Shown here: piece by piece, positions 8,803 through 17,156 of the stretch
Numbering within the stretch: the stretch's first letter is position 1
Layout of the letters: each line of letters opens with the position of its first letter
Assembly: GCA_030621515.1 (NCBI GenBank)
Contig: JAUXHN010000026.1
Location: forward strand, 1 to 33,455
DNA length: 33,455 bases
Source of the DNA: Deltaproteobacteria bacterium
GTDB lineage: Bacteria > Myxococcota_A > Polyangia > JAAYKL01
Direction: 5' to 3'
Notes under the pieces: generated by a model
Told to the model about the DNA's origin: nothing
The model's database searches: none
What the model saw: the letters and a program-made list of their open reading frames with translations, nothing else
Program-made: the position numbers and the translations under genes

Positions 8803-8827
8803 TTACCACGATAAATGGTTCTGGTAA
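8803..8827. promoter_or_regulatory. Inverted ACCA/TGGT half-sites in a divergent intergenic region
   Basis: TTACCA (8803-8808) and TGGTAA (8822-8827) are inverted with 13 bases between them, and a second TGGT lies at 8816-8819. They sit between the divergent kinase and cca genes (8708-8880) and could be an operator. No convincing promoter pair was found for either gene here. Confidence 0.2.
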
Positions 8828-8880
8828 CTCGCTCGAAATACTATTCTTGAAGATCTGAATCGTTGGGGAGGGAAGAAAAA

Positions 8881-10152
8881 TTGTCCAGCGTTCGATATGA
8901 TTTTGACATGCCGGACACCGTGCGCTCGGTCTGCGATTCCTTGTCGAAGGCCGGCGAGCGGGCGTACCTGGTCGGAGGTTCGTTGAGGGATCTGTTATCG
9001 GGACGACCTCCGGTCGACTGGGATCTGGCAACGACGGCCACGCCGAAGAGGATCATGGAGATCTTCCCCCGTGTCGTACCCACGGGCATCGACCACGGAA
9101 CGGTCACTGTTCTCATGGGTAGCGACGCGCTGGAGGTAACGACCCTTCGGGGAGATGGCGCGTACACAGACGGCCGACACCCGGACAGTGTGGTGTTCAT
9201 CAAGGATATCGAAGAGGACCTGGCCCGACGCGATTTCACGATCAACGCCATGGCCTGGGAACCCGAAAAGCGTATCCTCCACGATCCGTTCAGGGGCCGC
9301 GACGATCTGGCCGCGAGGCTCCTGCGCGCCGTGGGGGATCCGGTGGCTCGATTCACGGAGGACGGCCTGAGGGTTATGCGCGCCGCCCGATTCGCCGCCA
9401 CCCTCGATTTCGACATCGAGAAGAGGACGCTGGAGGCGATGCCGGTGGCCGCGCCGAGACTGGTCAAAGTATCCATCGAGAGGAGACGCGACGAGCTGCT
9501 CAAGACCCTCAAGGCTCGCGCCCCGTCACGCGGTCTTCTCATAATGAAAGAATTCGGAATGTTCGACCGTCTGATCGACGAGGTTCACAACCTGGAGGAC
9601 GGACAAGATGAGCCCGCGCAAGGCGCGTGGAAACGAACCGTGCGACGCGTGGACTTCTGCCCGGCGCAAAACGCTCTCCGGCTGGCCGCGCTGCTGCTCG
9701 ACGCGATCCCTCGACCCCGTGAGCCGTTCGAATCTCTTCGCCTGGACAAGAAGACGCACAAAAAGGCATCGCGACTTCTCAACGTCGGAAGGATTGATTA
9801 CCAGAGCGACTGGACCGACGCCCGGATTCGCCGTTTTCTCTACGACACGGGCGTGGATATCGCCGTCGACATCATCACCCTTTGGAAGGCGGACCTTCGC
9901 GCGGCCGATGCGAACTTCGGGGTTGCCGATGAACTGCTCGACAGGGTGAAGCGCGCAATGAACTCCGGAAATCCGCTCGCCGCGAAAGATCTGCGCGTGG
10001 ACGGCGATGACCTGATGAGAGACCTGGAACTTGAGCCCGGTCCGCACCTGGGAAACCTGCTCGAACGCCTTCTCTCTCATGTCATCGATCACCCGAAGGA
10101 CAACGAAAAATCAAAACTGACCGACATCGCCCGGCAAATGCTCGTAAGTTGA
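8881..10152 (+). CDS. cca: CCA-adding tRNA nucleotidyltransferase
   Basis: This 423-aa class II nucleotidyltransferase carries the head signature LVGGSLRDLLSGRPPVDWDLATT (residues 30-52). The metal-binding DxD is DWD (46-48). After it come the TLRGDGAYTDGRHPDSVVF segment and RRDFTINAMAWEP (117-129), then DGLRVMRAARFAA, the tRNA-CCA type region. Its role is adding or repairing the 3'-CCA of tRNAs; the two tRNAs of this window do not encode CCA. No HD domain is visible. A second family member at 21949 has PAP-type features, so the jobs are probably divided. I chose TTG 8881 because GGGGAGGGA (8865-8873) sits seven bases upstream. The earlier in-frame TTG at 8863 would put that site inside the gene. 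Confidence 0.9.
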   Translation: MSSVRYDFDMPDTVRSVCDSLSKAGERAYLVGGSLRDLLSGRPPVDWDLATTATPKRIMEIFPRVVPTGIDHGTVTVLMGSDALEVTTLRGDGAYTDGRHPDSVVFIKDIEEDLARRDFTINAMAWEPEKRILHDPFRGRDDLAARLLRAVGDPVARFTEDGLRVMRAARFAATLDFDIEKRTLEAMPVAAPRLVKVSIERRRDELLKTLKARAPSRGLLIMKEFGMFDRLIDEVHNLEDGQDEPAQGAWKRTVRRVDFCPAQNALRLAALLLDAIPRPREPFESLRLDKKTHKKASRLLNVGRIDYQSDWTDARIRRFLYDTGVDIAVDIITLWKADLRAADANFGVADELLDRVKRAMNSGNPLAAKDLRVDGDDLMRDLELEPGPHLGNLLERLLSHVIDHPKDNEKSKLTDIARQMLVS

Positions 10153-10176
10153 AGCTGGCCACTTTTACCGATCTTT

Positions 10177-10205
10177 TCCGATCCGGCGCCATAATCGGAT
10201 AGAAT
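10177..10205 (+). promoter_or_regulatory. Inverted repeat abutting a -10-like box
   Basis: TCCGAT (10177-10182) and ATCGGA (10194-10199) are inverted with 11 bases between, directly followed by TAGAAT (10200-10205, 5 of 6 of TATAAT). No good -35 is present. It may be a regulated promoter for the lipoprotein at 10244, or the 3' hairpin of cca. Confidence 0.3.
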
Positions 10206-10243
10206 ATGCATTATGAAAGCAAACTCAGGGTAGGAAGCATTTG

Positions 10244-11764
10244 ATGACACGTCACACACTGGTCCGGTTTCTGATAGTTGTATTGCCGTTTCTCATGGTT
10301 CTTTCTTGCGGCAACCGAACCAACCCGATGCTCGGATGCCGTAACCACACAGATTGCGACGACGGAATGATCTGCGTGGACGGGCGGTGCGTTCCCGCCG
10401 GGACGGATACCGATACGGACACGGATACCGATACAGACACGGATACCGACACGGACACCGATACGGACACAGATACCGATACCGACACTGACACCGATAC
10501 CGACACGGACACCGATACCGATACGGACACCGATACCGACACGGACACCGATACCGACACTGACACCGATACCGACACGGACACCGATACGGACACGGAC
10601 ACCGATACCGACACGGACACCGATACGGACACCGATACGGACACGGACACCGATACGGACACCGATACCGACACGGACACCGATACCGACACGGACACCG
10701 ATACCGACACGGACACCGATACCGACACGGACACCGATACGGACACGGACACCGATACCGACACGGACACCGATACCGACACGGACACCGATACGGACAC
10801 GGATACCGGCACCATGTGCGGTACGCTCGACGATGACTATGATGGTGACGGTTGGACCGAAAATCAGGGTGACTGCGACGACTGCGACGACCAGGTCGGT
10901 CCCATGGCCCTGGAGGTCCCGGCCAACGGTATCGATGACAATTGCGACGGGACAACCGACGAGCCAATCATGCCGTGTGACTGCACCAGCTCGGCTTCGT
11001 GGTCGGACGCCCTCGAGATGTGCGATTCCAATTTCTACTTCTCCGCCAACACGTGGCATTCGGGTCCGGGAGGAGATCCACTGGCCAACGGCGCGCTCGA
11101 TGTGATCACGCGCCTGGGCTCCTTTTCCAACGATCTCGGCGTGAAGGCCGGCTGTCGTTACGCGGTCATTTCCAGCGGCATAGTGGGCTCTCCCAACCCG
11201 CAACCGGGAGACAGCTTCGGGGGCATGAGCACGCCGGATCCTGCTCCGGACTACAACGGATCCCAGCTCTTCGGACCGGACGGAAACAGTTGCTTCGACA
11301 ACGCCCAACTGATGGTGGCCATCTACGCGCCCGCAAACGCCCATGGGTTTTCTTTCGACTTCATATACCTGAGCACCGAGTACCCGGAATGGGTCGGGAT
11401 GAGTTACAATGACGCATTCTACGCGGTTCTCGAAGCGGCCTCGACGAACGGCGGATCATCAACGAACATCGCCTTCGATCACTCGCCGGTACACGAGGAG
11501 ATCTGCGTCAACTCCGCCTTCTTCGAAGATCCGCCGGAGACCAACCTGGACGGCACCGGCTTCGGATGGGATGCAGCCATGATGCAACATATCGGCGGCT
11601 CGACCGGGTGGTACAGGACCGAGTGGCCCATCAATCCCAACGAGGTGTTCTTCCTGACGTTCTCTATCCACGACGAGAGCGACGGCATATACGATTCGCT
11701 GGCGATAATCGACAACTTCCGCTGGATGTTCTACTCCCCGACCGGAATGACCCATCAGCTGTAG
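10244..11764 (+). CDS. Surface lipoprotein: Thr-Asp tract, MopE-like motif, choice-of-anchor-L-like domain
   Basis: This 506-aa protein has a signal peptide with lipobox VLSC. A short Cys-rich segment follows (CRNHTDCDDGMICVDGRCVP), then 67 uninterrupted Thr-Asp dipeptides. After the tract comes a MopE/Cu-binding-like acidic block with the pattern DYDGDGW..GDCDDCDDQVGP..NGIDDNCDGTTDE. The C-terminal ~240 residues contain FSFDFIYLSTEYPEWVGMSYNDAFYAVLE, which resembles the choice-of-anchor-L domain of exported proteins. The tract looks like a stiff, acidic stalk holding the C-terminal domain away from the membrane, perhaps with calcium. I start at ATG 10244; AGGA lies eight bases upstream, and TTG 10241 is an alternative. 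Function unknown; adhesin or structural surface protein is inference. Confidence 0.82.
   Translation: MTRHTLVRFLIVVLPFLMVLSCGNRTNPMLGCRNHTDCDDGMICVDGRCVPAGTDTDTDTDTDTDTDTDTDTDTDTDTDTDTDTDTDTDTDTDTDTDTDTDTDTDTDTDTDTDTDTDTDTDTDTDTDTDTDTDTDTDTDTDTDTDTDTDTDTDTDTDTDTDTDTDTDTDTDTDTDTDTDTDTDTDTDTGTMCGTLDDDYDGDGWTENQGDCDDCDDQVGPMALEVPANGIDDNCDGTTDEPIMPCDCTSSASWSDALEMCDSNFYFSANTWHSGPGGDPLANGALDVITRLGSFSNDLGVKAGCRYAVISSGIVGSPNPQPGDSFGGMSTPDPAPDYNGSQLFGPDGNSCFDNAQLMVAIYAPANAHGFSFDFIYLSTEYPEWVGMSYNDAFYAVLEAASTNGGSSTNIAFDHSPVHEEICVNSAFFEDPPETNLDGTGFGWDAAMMQHIGGSTGWYRTEWPINPNEVFFLTFSIHDESDGIYDSLAIIDNFRWMFYSPTGMTHQL
10403..10804 (+). repeat. 402-bp tandem array encoding (Thr-Asp)67
   Basis: The array is built of hexamers ACN-GAY. 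The variants GATACC, GATACG, GACACG and GACACC alternate, and 18-bp higher-order units (GACACC GATACC GACACG) recur. The unit length is a multiple of three, so copy changes keep the frame. It is not a CRISPR array because there are no spacers. Confidence 0.97.
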
Positions 11765-11771
11765 GACCCAA

Positions 11772-11800
11772 TTGACCATTATCCATCGTCGCGATAAATC
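11772..11800 (+). promoter_or_regulatory. Promoter directly before the PHP phosphatase gene
   Basis: TTGACC (11772-11777), a 17-base spacer and TAAATC (11795-11800). The same -10 hexamer appears before the tRNA pair. The predicted start falls at about 11807, on the A of the ATG, so the mRNA could be leaderless. Confidence 0.4.
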
Positions 11801-11806
11801 CATGTC

Positions 11807-12598
11807 ATGATCTGGCCGTTCGCCAAGCGCAAGCGCTTCAATCCGAAAGACATCGCCCCCGAGGGGTTGTTCGACGCGCACCTGCATCTTCTGTGGGGGA
11901 TGGACGACGGCCCCTCGGATCGGGCGGGCACTATCGAGATACTGGACGGCCTTCACGCGCTGGGCTACGTGCGCGTGGCCGCCACTCCACACCGAAACCC
12001 CCGGATGTTCCCCTTGCACGGGTTGCAAGAGATCGAAACGGCGATAGCGGATATCGCCGATGAGCGCGGCGGGATCGGGCCCGAGATCGTGGCGGGCAGC
12101 GAGATCATGTTTGATGACAGCTTCATGGACGACCTCGAAAATGGATCTCTGCCACGACTTGGAGCCGGCTCAACTTACCTGGTGGAGTTCGGAGCTCATC
12201 CGGGCGCCATCCCCAATGCCTTCGAGGAAGCCGTCTTTCGACTGCGAACCAGGGAGATCGCGATCGTCATCGCCCACGCCGAGCGCCACCATGATCTTCA
12301 ACAAGACCAGCGGCGAGTGGACCTGCTCAGAAAAGGCGGGGCCATGATCCAGATCGACCTCATGTCCCTCATCGGCGGATATGGACGAAACCCCATGAAG
12401 ACCGCGTGGCGCTTTCTGGAAAACGGCTCGGCGGATCTGGTGTCTACCGATCTGCACAGCGCCGCGCACATGGGCGAGATAGCCAGGTCGCTGAGCGAGC
12501 TGGCCGAATGGGACGAGGCGGAGCTGGTTCGCCTTGCCTCCACCAATCCGCGCCTGATTCTGGCCGGCGATCCGTGGGAAATCGAGCGACATGAATAA
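11807..12598 (+). CDS. CpsB/YwqE-family PHP-domain tyrosine-protein phosphatase
   Basis: This 263-aa protein matches the metal-dependent PHP-fold phosphatases (CpsB, YwqE, CapC), which dephosphorylate bacterial tyrosine kinases that control capsule or exopolysaccharide synthesis. Metal-ligand motifs occur in family order: FDAHLHLLWGMDDGPSD (residues 22-38, compare DxHCHxLPGxDDG), AATPHRNP (58-65), VAGSEIMFD, IAHAERHHD and STDLHSAAH. Length is normal. No signal peptide is visible, so it should act in the cytoplasm. No Wzc/BY-kinase or polymer gene is nearby, so its partner is elsewhere or the substrate differs. It overlaps the next membrane-protein gene by eight bases. There is no clear Shine-Dalgarno sequence. 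Confidence 0.87.
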   Translation: MIWPFAKRKRFNPKDIAPEGLFDAHLHLLWGMDDGPSDRAGTIEILDGLHALGYVRVAATPHRNPRMFPLHGLQEIETAIADIADERGGIGPEIVAGSEIMFDDSFMDDLENGSLPRLGAGSTYLVEFGAHPGAIPNAFEEAVFRLRTREIAIVIAHAERHHDLQQDQRRVDLLRKGGAMIQIDLMSLIGGYGRNPMKTAWRFLENGSADLVSTDLHSAAHMGEIARSLSELAEWDEAELVRLASTNPRLILAGDPWEIERHE

Positions 12599-13607
12599 AA
12601 TCCTGGTCAGGCTGCTCATCTCCGCGATCATCGCCGCCCTCCTTGTATGGTGGCTTGTCTCCCAGGGATTCGACGTGGTCCCCTCGTGGGGATCAATACA
12701 AGAGACTGTCTCGCCGTTGAACCTGGCGACCTATGTGGGCCTGTTCTCCCTCTTCCATATCCTGCGCGCGTGGCGATGGACCTATCTCCTTCGCCCCTTC
12801 GCCCGGGTTCCCACAGGTACGATGATGGAGACCGCGTTCGCCGGTTTCATGGCCATCCAGATGATGCCCCTTCGCACCGGGGAAGTGGCCCGGCCGTACC
12901 TTCTCGACAGGTACACTGGCGCCTCCAAGAGCGCCCTGTTCGGAACCATAGCCATCGAACGGGTCATCGACGGCCTCATGGTCTCCGCGTGGCTCACCGT
13001 CGCCCTCTTCACCATTCCGTCGGACGTGAGCTCCTACGTGTGGGTTCTGAGGCTGGTTCCGGTCACTATCTTCACCGTCGCTCTGGCCCTGCTCATCGCG
13101 TTTCATCACTCCCCGTCCCTGGTTAGCAGACTCCTCAAGAAGATCCTCGGCCTTGTCTCCAGGAGGCTCGCGGACTTCGCGGTCGGAGTCATCGAGCGAT
13201 TTCACGGCGGCCTCGCGGCCCTGCCGGACATGCGCAACTTCTGGGCGTTCGTGATCATCACCGCCGCGTACTGGTGCATCAACGCCGCCGCCTTTCTGGC
13301 GCTGGCGCGGGGTTGCGGGCTGGATCTTCCGGCCGCCGGCGCGGTCGCGGGGATGGGAATCCTGGCGGTGGGCATCCTCCTGCCGGCGGGCCCCGGGTAC
13401 TTCGGCAACTTCCAGATCGCCGTGCTCGTCGCGCTGCAGATGTACATCCCGGATGCCGCGCAGAGTGAACGCGCCGCAGTCTTCATCTTCGCGCTGTACT
13501 TCTTGCAGACCGGCCTGACCATCCTCTTCGGCACGGGGGGCGCCCTGGCATTGAAACGCAGACCGGTCGTCAAGAGAACAGCGGGCCGTTCCGCCCCATC
13601 TCCCTGA
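12591..13607 (+). CDS. LPG-synthase-TM / UPF0104-type integral membrane protein
   Basis: This 338-aa polytopic protein has about seven to eight hydrophobic segments. It starts with LLISAIIAALLVWWLV, and a central part reads HILRAWRWTYLLRP. The family-typical AFAGFMAIQMMPLRTGEVARPYLLDR and AIERVIDGL follow, and the late motif is ILLPAGPGYFGNFQIAVLVAL. These fit PF03706 (membrane part of MprF, AglD), whose members flip or modify lipids and polyprenyl-linked sugars. Only the membrane domain is present; there is no aminoacyl-transfer domain. Overlap with the PHP phosphatase gene suggests coupled translation and a shared envelope-polysaccharide role, which is inference. Confidence 0.87.
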   Translation: MNKILVRLLISAIIAALLVWWLVSQGFDVVPSWGSIQETVSPLNLATYVGLFSLFHILRAWRWTYLLRPFARVPTGTMMETAFAGFMAIQMMPLRTGEVARPYLLDRYTGASKSALFGTIAIERVIDGLMVSAWLTVALFTIPSDVSSYVWVLRLVPVTIFTVALALLIAFHHSPSLVSRLLKKILGLVSRRLADFAVGVIERFHGGLAALPDMRNFWAFVIITAAYWCINAAAFLALARGCGLDLPAAGAVAGMGILAVGILLPAGPGYFGNFQIAVLVALQMYIPDAAQSERAAVFIFALYFLQTGLTILFGTGGALALKRRPVVKRTAGRSAPSP

Positions 13608-13628
13608 CACATTGACTCCCCCTGCCAT

Positions 13629-13680
13629 GTCTGAATACTCTGACTCGGTACAACGTCTGAATACTTTGGACCGATATAAC
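13629..13680 (+). promoter_or_regulatory. 26-bp-spaced direct repeats upstream of a lipoprotein
   Basis: GTCTGAATACT occurs at 13629-13639 and again at 13655-13665, and TATAAC (13675-13680) follows as a possible -10 with no good -35. A second candidate is TTGACT (13612-13617), 16 bases, then AATACT (13634-13639), whose -10 lies in the first repeat. The layout suggests a site for a dimeric activator or repressor. Confidence 0.4.
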
Positions 13681-13705
13681 GTAACCACATGCAAAGGAGC
13701 ACTCA

Positions 13706-14065
13706 ATGAACCCTGGAAGATTGTATATTCTGGTATTCTCACTCTGCCTGGCGGCGACATTCGGCTGCGACTCCGATGACGATTCGGAGAACGGAGACGG
13801 TGCCGGCGGATCGTGCATCAATTACAGCGACAACGCCGAGTGCATCGACTATACCGGCGCAGATTGGGACTCCGACTCGGCCGACATCCACTGCTCGGCC
13901 ATGGACGGCACCCACTCTGCCTCCGCCTGCACCGCCACTGACCGGGTGGGCCGCTGCACCATAAACGGTGGCGACGGCATGGAGTATGACCACAACTACT
14001 ACGAGGAGGCGGCCGAGGCCGAGTACGCCTGCGACCTGAACAGCGGCGTGTGGAACGCCGACTGA
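13706..14065 (+). CDS. Small Cys-rich lipoprotein
   Basis: This 119-aa protein has a hydrophobic leader ending in lipobox TFGC. Its mature part is acidic, with six further cysteines spread through it. The pattern ACTATDRVGRCTI...YYEEAAEAEYACDLNSGVW resembles small predicted lipoproteins I associate with myxobacterial-type genomes, with a C-x(n)-YY-x(n)-C-x(n)-GxW layout, but I cannot give a family name or function. The cysteines probably form disulfides outside the cytoplasm. The start is well supported by AAGGAG six bases before the ATG. Direct repeats in the upstream region suggest specific control. Confidence 0.78.
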   Translation: MNPGRLYILVFSLCLAATFGCDSDDDSENGDGAGGSCINYSDNAECIDYTGADWDSDSADIHCSAMDGTHSASACTATDRVGRCTINGGDGMEYDHNYYEEAAEAEYACDLNSGVWNAD

Positions 14066-14079
14066 TCGACTACCCACAG

Positions 14080-14136
14080 AAAAAAAGAAAAAGAAAAAAA
14101 GTGACGTCTGTCCTGCTCCGGCGGCCCTATGCAGGA
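14080..14136 (-). terminator. Hairpin plus long T-tract downstream of sat
   Basis: On the minus strand, TCCTGC ... GCAGGA (14136-14131 and 14116-14111, 14-base loop) overlaps the sat stop. It is followed ten bases later by a T-rich run (T with two C, 14100-14080). The gap to the T-run is longer than usual for an intrinsic terminator. Confidence 0.4.
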
Positions 14137-15392
14137 TCTTTGGATTTCGCCATCTTCTCAATGAGGATCTCGGCGATTTCGGATCGGAGAATGCGGGAGT
14201 CGGGTTTTTTACCGGCCTGGAGGTCCGCGCGCACCTGCTTGCCGGAGATGAAGACGGGCTTCTCGTCCGGGTGATTTTTCATCAGGTCCACGCGCCCGAG
14301 GGACTCGTAGAAGGCCGCGAAACCAACCTTGGAGGGTTTGATGTGCAGCTCACCGGGCAGATCGTCGAAGATCTCCTGGGCGTCGAAGTCGCCCCAGATC
14401 GCCGTGCCGTCGTCATAAGGCGCGTCCGCGTGCTTTCGACCGATGACGATGTTGGAGAAGCCGAAGTTCTGCCGGTAGACGGAGTGCATGATCGCCTCCC
14501 TGGGCCCGCCGTAGAACATCTTGATATCCAGCGCCCAGATCTCGAACTGATCGTTGAGGTCGTAGCCCTTCTCTTTCCACAGGGCCTCGTCCTTGTCGCC
14601 CTGGCCAAGTAGCTTGAGGTCGCGCAGGCGTTCGTAGGTTCGCATTCGCGTGGCCGCGTCCACATCGTCGCCCTTGGTCTCCCCCACCAGCGGATTGAGG
14701 ATCACCCCGGCGAACTTCCCCGAGCGGGTCAACTCCTCCATTGCGTGCACCAGCGCGTACTCATGAGCCCTGTGCAGCGGGTTCCGGGTCTGAAACGCTA
14801 CCACCGCCTCCCACTTGCGCTCCTCGATGCGCGCGCGAGTCTTTAGGGGCGACAACACGTACTGCCCGAAGTGGGGGTTGGCCGGCCTTGCTAGAATATG
14901 AATATCGCCGCCCACGAGGGTCTCCCGGGGATCTTCGTTCGCTATGCGGGCGCCGGGGTGATCGGATCGTTCCGTGCCGTAGACGCCCTTGTTGTAACGC
15001 GCCTTGTCCCAGGCGAATATCGAGGACACGTCGATGGTCCCGAGCAGATCGCCCGCCTCGTTTACGAGGGCTGCGGTCTTGCCCGTCTCGAGGGTTTGCT
15101 TCTCCGCCCCGGAGATCGGCAGGGACATGGGAATTCCCCACACATATTTCCCGCCTTTCGATTCGATGGTCATGGTGTCGAGCACACCGTTGAAGACGCT
15201 CTCGTCCATGAATCCGGTCAGGGGGCAAAGGGTGCCGTCGGCTATCCTGTCCGCGGTGGAGCGATCGGCTTCAACGACGACTATCTTCGGAAGCGTTGCG
15301 GCCGCCGTCTTGAAACCGGCTTCCTCATCTCTCGGAACGATACGGTTTACCGGAGCGTCGAGGCCTCCGTGCCAGGGTACGAGATGTGTCAT
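14127..15392 (-). CDS. sat: ATP sulfurylase (sulfate adenylyltransferase)
   Basis: This 421-aa homomeric-type Sat makes adenosine 5'-phosphosulfate from ATP and sulfate, or runs in reverse in sulfur oxidisers and sulfate reducers. Family signatures are [17 protein letters not shown] (sulfate/ATP-binding QxRNPxHxxHE), the region [14 protein letters not shown] matching the GRxHA motif, and the late [16 protein letters not shown]-terminal PUA-like region [18 protein letters not shown] is intact. There is no APS-kinase domain, so it is a stand-alone enzyme. No aprAB, dsr or cysteine-biosynthesis gene is nearby, so assimilatory or dissimilatory role cannot be decided here. AAGGA lies about eight bases before the ATG. 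Confidence 0.96.
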   Translation of the reverse strand: MTHLVPWHGGLDAPVNRIVPRDEEAGFKTAAATLPKIVVVEADRSTADRIADGTLCPLTGFMDESVFNGVLDTMTIESKGGKYVWGIPMSLPISGAEKQTLETGKTAALVNEAGDLLGTIDVSSIFAWDKARYNKGVYGTERSDHPGARIANEDPRETLVGGDIHILARPANPHFGQYVLSPLKTRARIEERKWEAVVAFQTRNPLHRAHEYALVHAMEELTRSGKFAGVILNPLVGETKGDDVDAATRMRTYERLRDLKLLGQGDKDEALWKEKGYDLNDQFEIWALDIKMFYGGPREAIMHSVYRQNFGFSNIVIGRKHADAPYDDGTAIWGDFDAQEIFDDLPGELHIKPSKVGFAAFYESLGRVDLMKNHPDEKPVFISGKQVRADLQAGKKPDSRILRSEIAEILIEKMAKSKDPA

Positions 15393-15512
15393 GGGGCTTT
15401 TCCTTCCAGCGAAACCGCTTGTTTACTAGTTTGAAATCCGATCTGTTTTTCAGCATACGACCTACGTCATTTTGGGCCGAAATCATACCTCAAAAATACT
15501 TCACTTTGAGTG

Positions 15513-15540
15513 TTGTCGCCGGTTTTTAAAGTGTTATAGG
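15513..15540 (+). promoter_or_regulatory. Probable promoter of the yitT-like gene
   Basis: TTGTCG (15513-15518), 16 bases and TATAGG (15535-15540); each box matches the consensus at four positions. Transcription would start about 20 bases before the ATG. No comparable pair was found for the divergent sat gene. Confidence 0.35.
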
Positions 15541-15567
15541 AGCCGCGAAAACCGTGCGGAGGCGCCA

Positions 15568-16422
15568 ATGAAGAATTTTAAAATCATTAATTTCGGAGCA
15601 ATACTCCTGGGTTCTGCGGTAATGGCGTTCGGCATCAATTACTTCAACATCGCCAACAACCTCGCCGAGGGCGGCGTGACCGGCATCTCGATCCTCCTGA
15701 AGCTCATGCTGGACTGGGATCCGGGGCTGACCAGCTTCATCATCAATCTTCCGTTGCTGGTACTTGGCTGGAGGGTTCTGGGCAGGAAATCAGTCGCCTA
15801 CACCATATGGGGAACCGCGTGCCTCTCGGCGTTCCTGTGGCTGTTCGGTTCCCTGAGGTTTCCAACCGACGACATCCTTCTGGCGGCGCTCTTCGCGGGT
15901 GTCACCGTGGGCGTGGGGCTGGGGATCGTCTTCCGTTTCGGCGGAACCACCGGCGGTCTGGACATCATCGCACGGGTCCTGCACAAATACTTCGGATGGA
16001 AGCTCGGACGGACCATGTTCATCGGCGATATACTGGTCATCCTGGTTTCCCTGATCCACCTGAGCCTCCAGCAGGCCATGTACACCGTGGTCGCCGTCTT
16101 CGTAGCCACCAGGATCGTGGACGTGGTCCAGGACGCCGCGTACTCGGCGCGGGCAGTGACCATCATATCGAGCAAGTACGAGGCCATTGCGAAGAAAATC
16201 ATGGGGGAGATGGGCCGGGGCGTCACCATCCTCGACGGGAGAGGCGCCTACACGAATCGCGTGAGGAAGGTGCTGTACATTGTCGTCGGTCGCTCGGAAG
16301 TAGTGAAAGTCAAGAACCTGGTCACGGGGATCGATCCGGCCGCTTTCATATCCATAGCGGTTGCGAGCGAAGTACTCGGTGAAGGGTTCACGCTGGACAA
16401 CAACGGAAAAACATTGACATAA
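15568..16422 (+). CDS. YitT-family membrane protein (DUF161 + DUF2179)
   Basis: This 284-aa protein has the usual two-part architecture. Five or so membrane segments come first (AILLGSAVMAFGINYFNIANNLAEGGVTGISILL, typical of the family start, to AMYTVVAVFVATRIVDVVQDAA). A cytosolic DUF2179 domain follows (ARAVTIISSKYEAIAKKIMGEMGRGVTILDGRGAYTNRVRKVLYIVVGRSEV). The transmembrane part holds RFGGTTGGLDIIARVLHKYFG. YitT-type proteins are conserved but their transported substrate is not settled. I start at ATG 15568, which has GGAGG five bases upstream; upstream in-frame codons have no such site. A promoter for the following rplC begins inside its last codons. Confidence 0.9.
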   Translation: MKNFKIINFGAILLGSAVMAFGINYFNIANNLAEGGVTGISILLKLMLDWDPGLTSFIINLPLLVLGWRVLGRKSVAYTIWGTACLSAFLWLFGSLRFPTDDILLAALFAGVTVGVGLGIVFRFGGTTGGLDIIARVLHKYFGWKLGRTMFIGDILVILVSLIHLSLQQAMYTVVAVFVATRIVDVVQDAAYSARAVTIISSKYEAIAKKIMGEMGRGVTILDGRGAYTNRVRKVLYIVVGRSEVVKVKNLVTGIDPAAFISIAVASEVLGEGFTLDNNGKTLT

Positions 16423-16441
16423 AAAAAGGATTACGTAGTAT
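16414..16441 (+). promoter_or_regulatory. Promoter of the stand-alone rplC gene
   Basis: A perfect TTGACA (16414-16419) lies in the last codons of the yitT-like gene, followed by 16 bases and TAGTAT (16436-16441, 4 of 6). This gives rplC a leader of about 50 bases and an independent transcript. Confidence 0.6.
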
Positions 16442-16500
16442 CCAGCCTCGTTTTTCGGGCGTTTCCCCTGAAAGTAGTGGACGCCGATGGGAGCAGAACG

Positions 16501-17148
16501 ATGAGCTCGTCAATTGGACTTATCGGAAAAAAAATCGGCATGACGCAGGTCTTCAACGCGGATGGGAGCCGTGACGGAGTAACCGCCATCGAGCTCGGCC
16601 CATGCGTTGTCGTACAGAAGAAAACCATCGAGAAGGATGGATACACAGCACTCCAGATTGGTTTCGATGACAAGCCGGAGCGCAAGGTCAAGCGCCCCGA
16701 GGCCGGTCACTTCTCCAGGGCCAAGACAACCCCCAAGCGCTTCTTGCGCGAGTTTCGCGTGCCGACGGAGCTGGCCGATAAATACGAAGTCGGTCAGGAG
16801 ATCAAGACCGACCTTTTCAACGTAGGCGATATAATCGATGTGGTGGGAACCAGCAAGGGCATGGGGTTTATGGGGGTCATGAAGACCTATGGCTACAAGG
16901 GCGGCAAGGCCACTCACGGTGTGCACGAGGTGTACCGCCACGGCGGCTCCCTCGGACAGTGCATGACGCCCGGGCGCGTGATGAAGGGCAAGAGAATGGC
17001 CGGCCGGCACAGCAACAAGCGCGTCACGGTCCAGAACATCGAAATCATGCGCATCTTCGCGCAGGACAATATCGTCTTTGTCAAAGGGCCGATCCCCGGC
17101 TCGCGTAACAGCCTCGTCCAGCTTCTCCCGGCCACCAAGCCCTCCTAG
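16501..17148 (+). CDS. rplC: 50S ribosomal protein L3 (uL3)
   Basis: This 215-aa protein has normal length and all family hallmarks: the start [18 protein letters not shown], the loop [48 protein letters not shown], and the tail [22 protein letters not shown]. The residue equivalent to the methylated Gln of E. coli L3 (Gln-150) is present in SLGQ. L3 binds 23S rRNA early and stabilises the peptidyl-transferase centre. It is normally in the S10 operon; here none of its usual partners (rpsJ, rplD, rplW, rplB) is adjacent, and it has its own promoter. ATG 16501 is chosen because GGGAG lies seven bases upstream; an earlier in-frame GTG at 16477 is less likely. rlmE follows eight bases after the stop. 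Confidence 0.96.
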   Translation: MSSSIGLIGKKIGMTQVFNADGSRDGVTAIELGPCVVVQKKTIEKDGYTALQIGFDDKPERKVKRPEAGHFSRAKTTPKRFLREFRVPTELADKYEVGQEIKTDLFNVGDIIDVVGTSKGMGFMGVMKTYGYKGGKATHGVHEVYRHGGSLGQCMTPGRVMKGKRMAGRHSNKRVTVQNIEIMRIFAQDNIVFVKGPIPGSRNSLVQLLPATKPS

Positions 17149-17156
17149 GGATTGTC

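Noticed and set aside
10211-11344. Long minus-strand open frame of Arg/Ile/Gly/Val repeats, and a second one of Val-Ser repeats
   Set aside because: Both are mirror readings of the Thr-Asp repeat array; the plus-strand frame has a lipobox and recognisable domains.
12693-13760. 355-residue minus-strand open frame opposite the membrane protein
   Set aside because: Low-complexity charged sequence crossing two plus-strand genes; no recognisable domain or ribosome-binding site.
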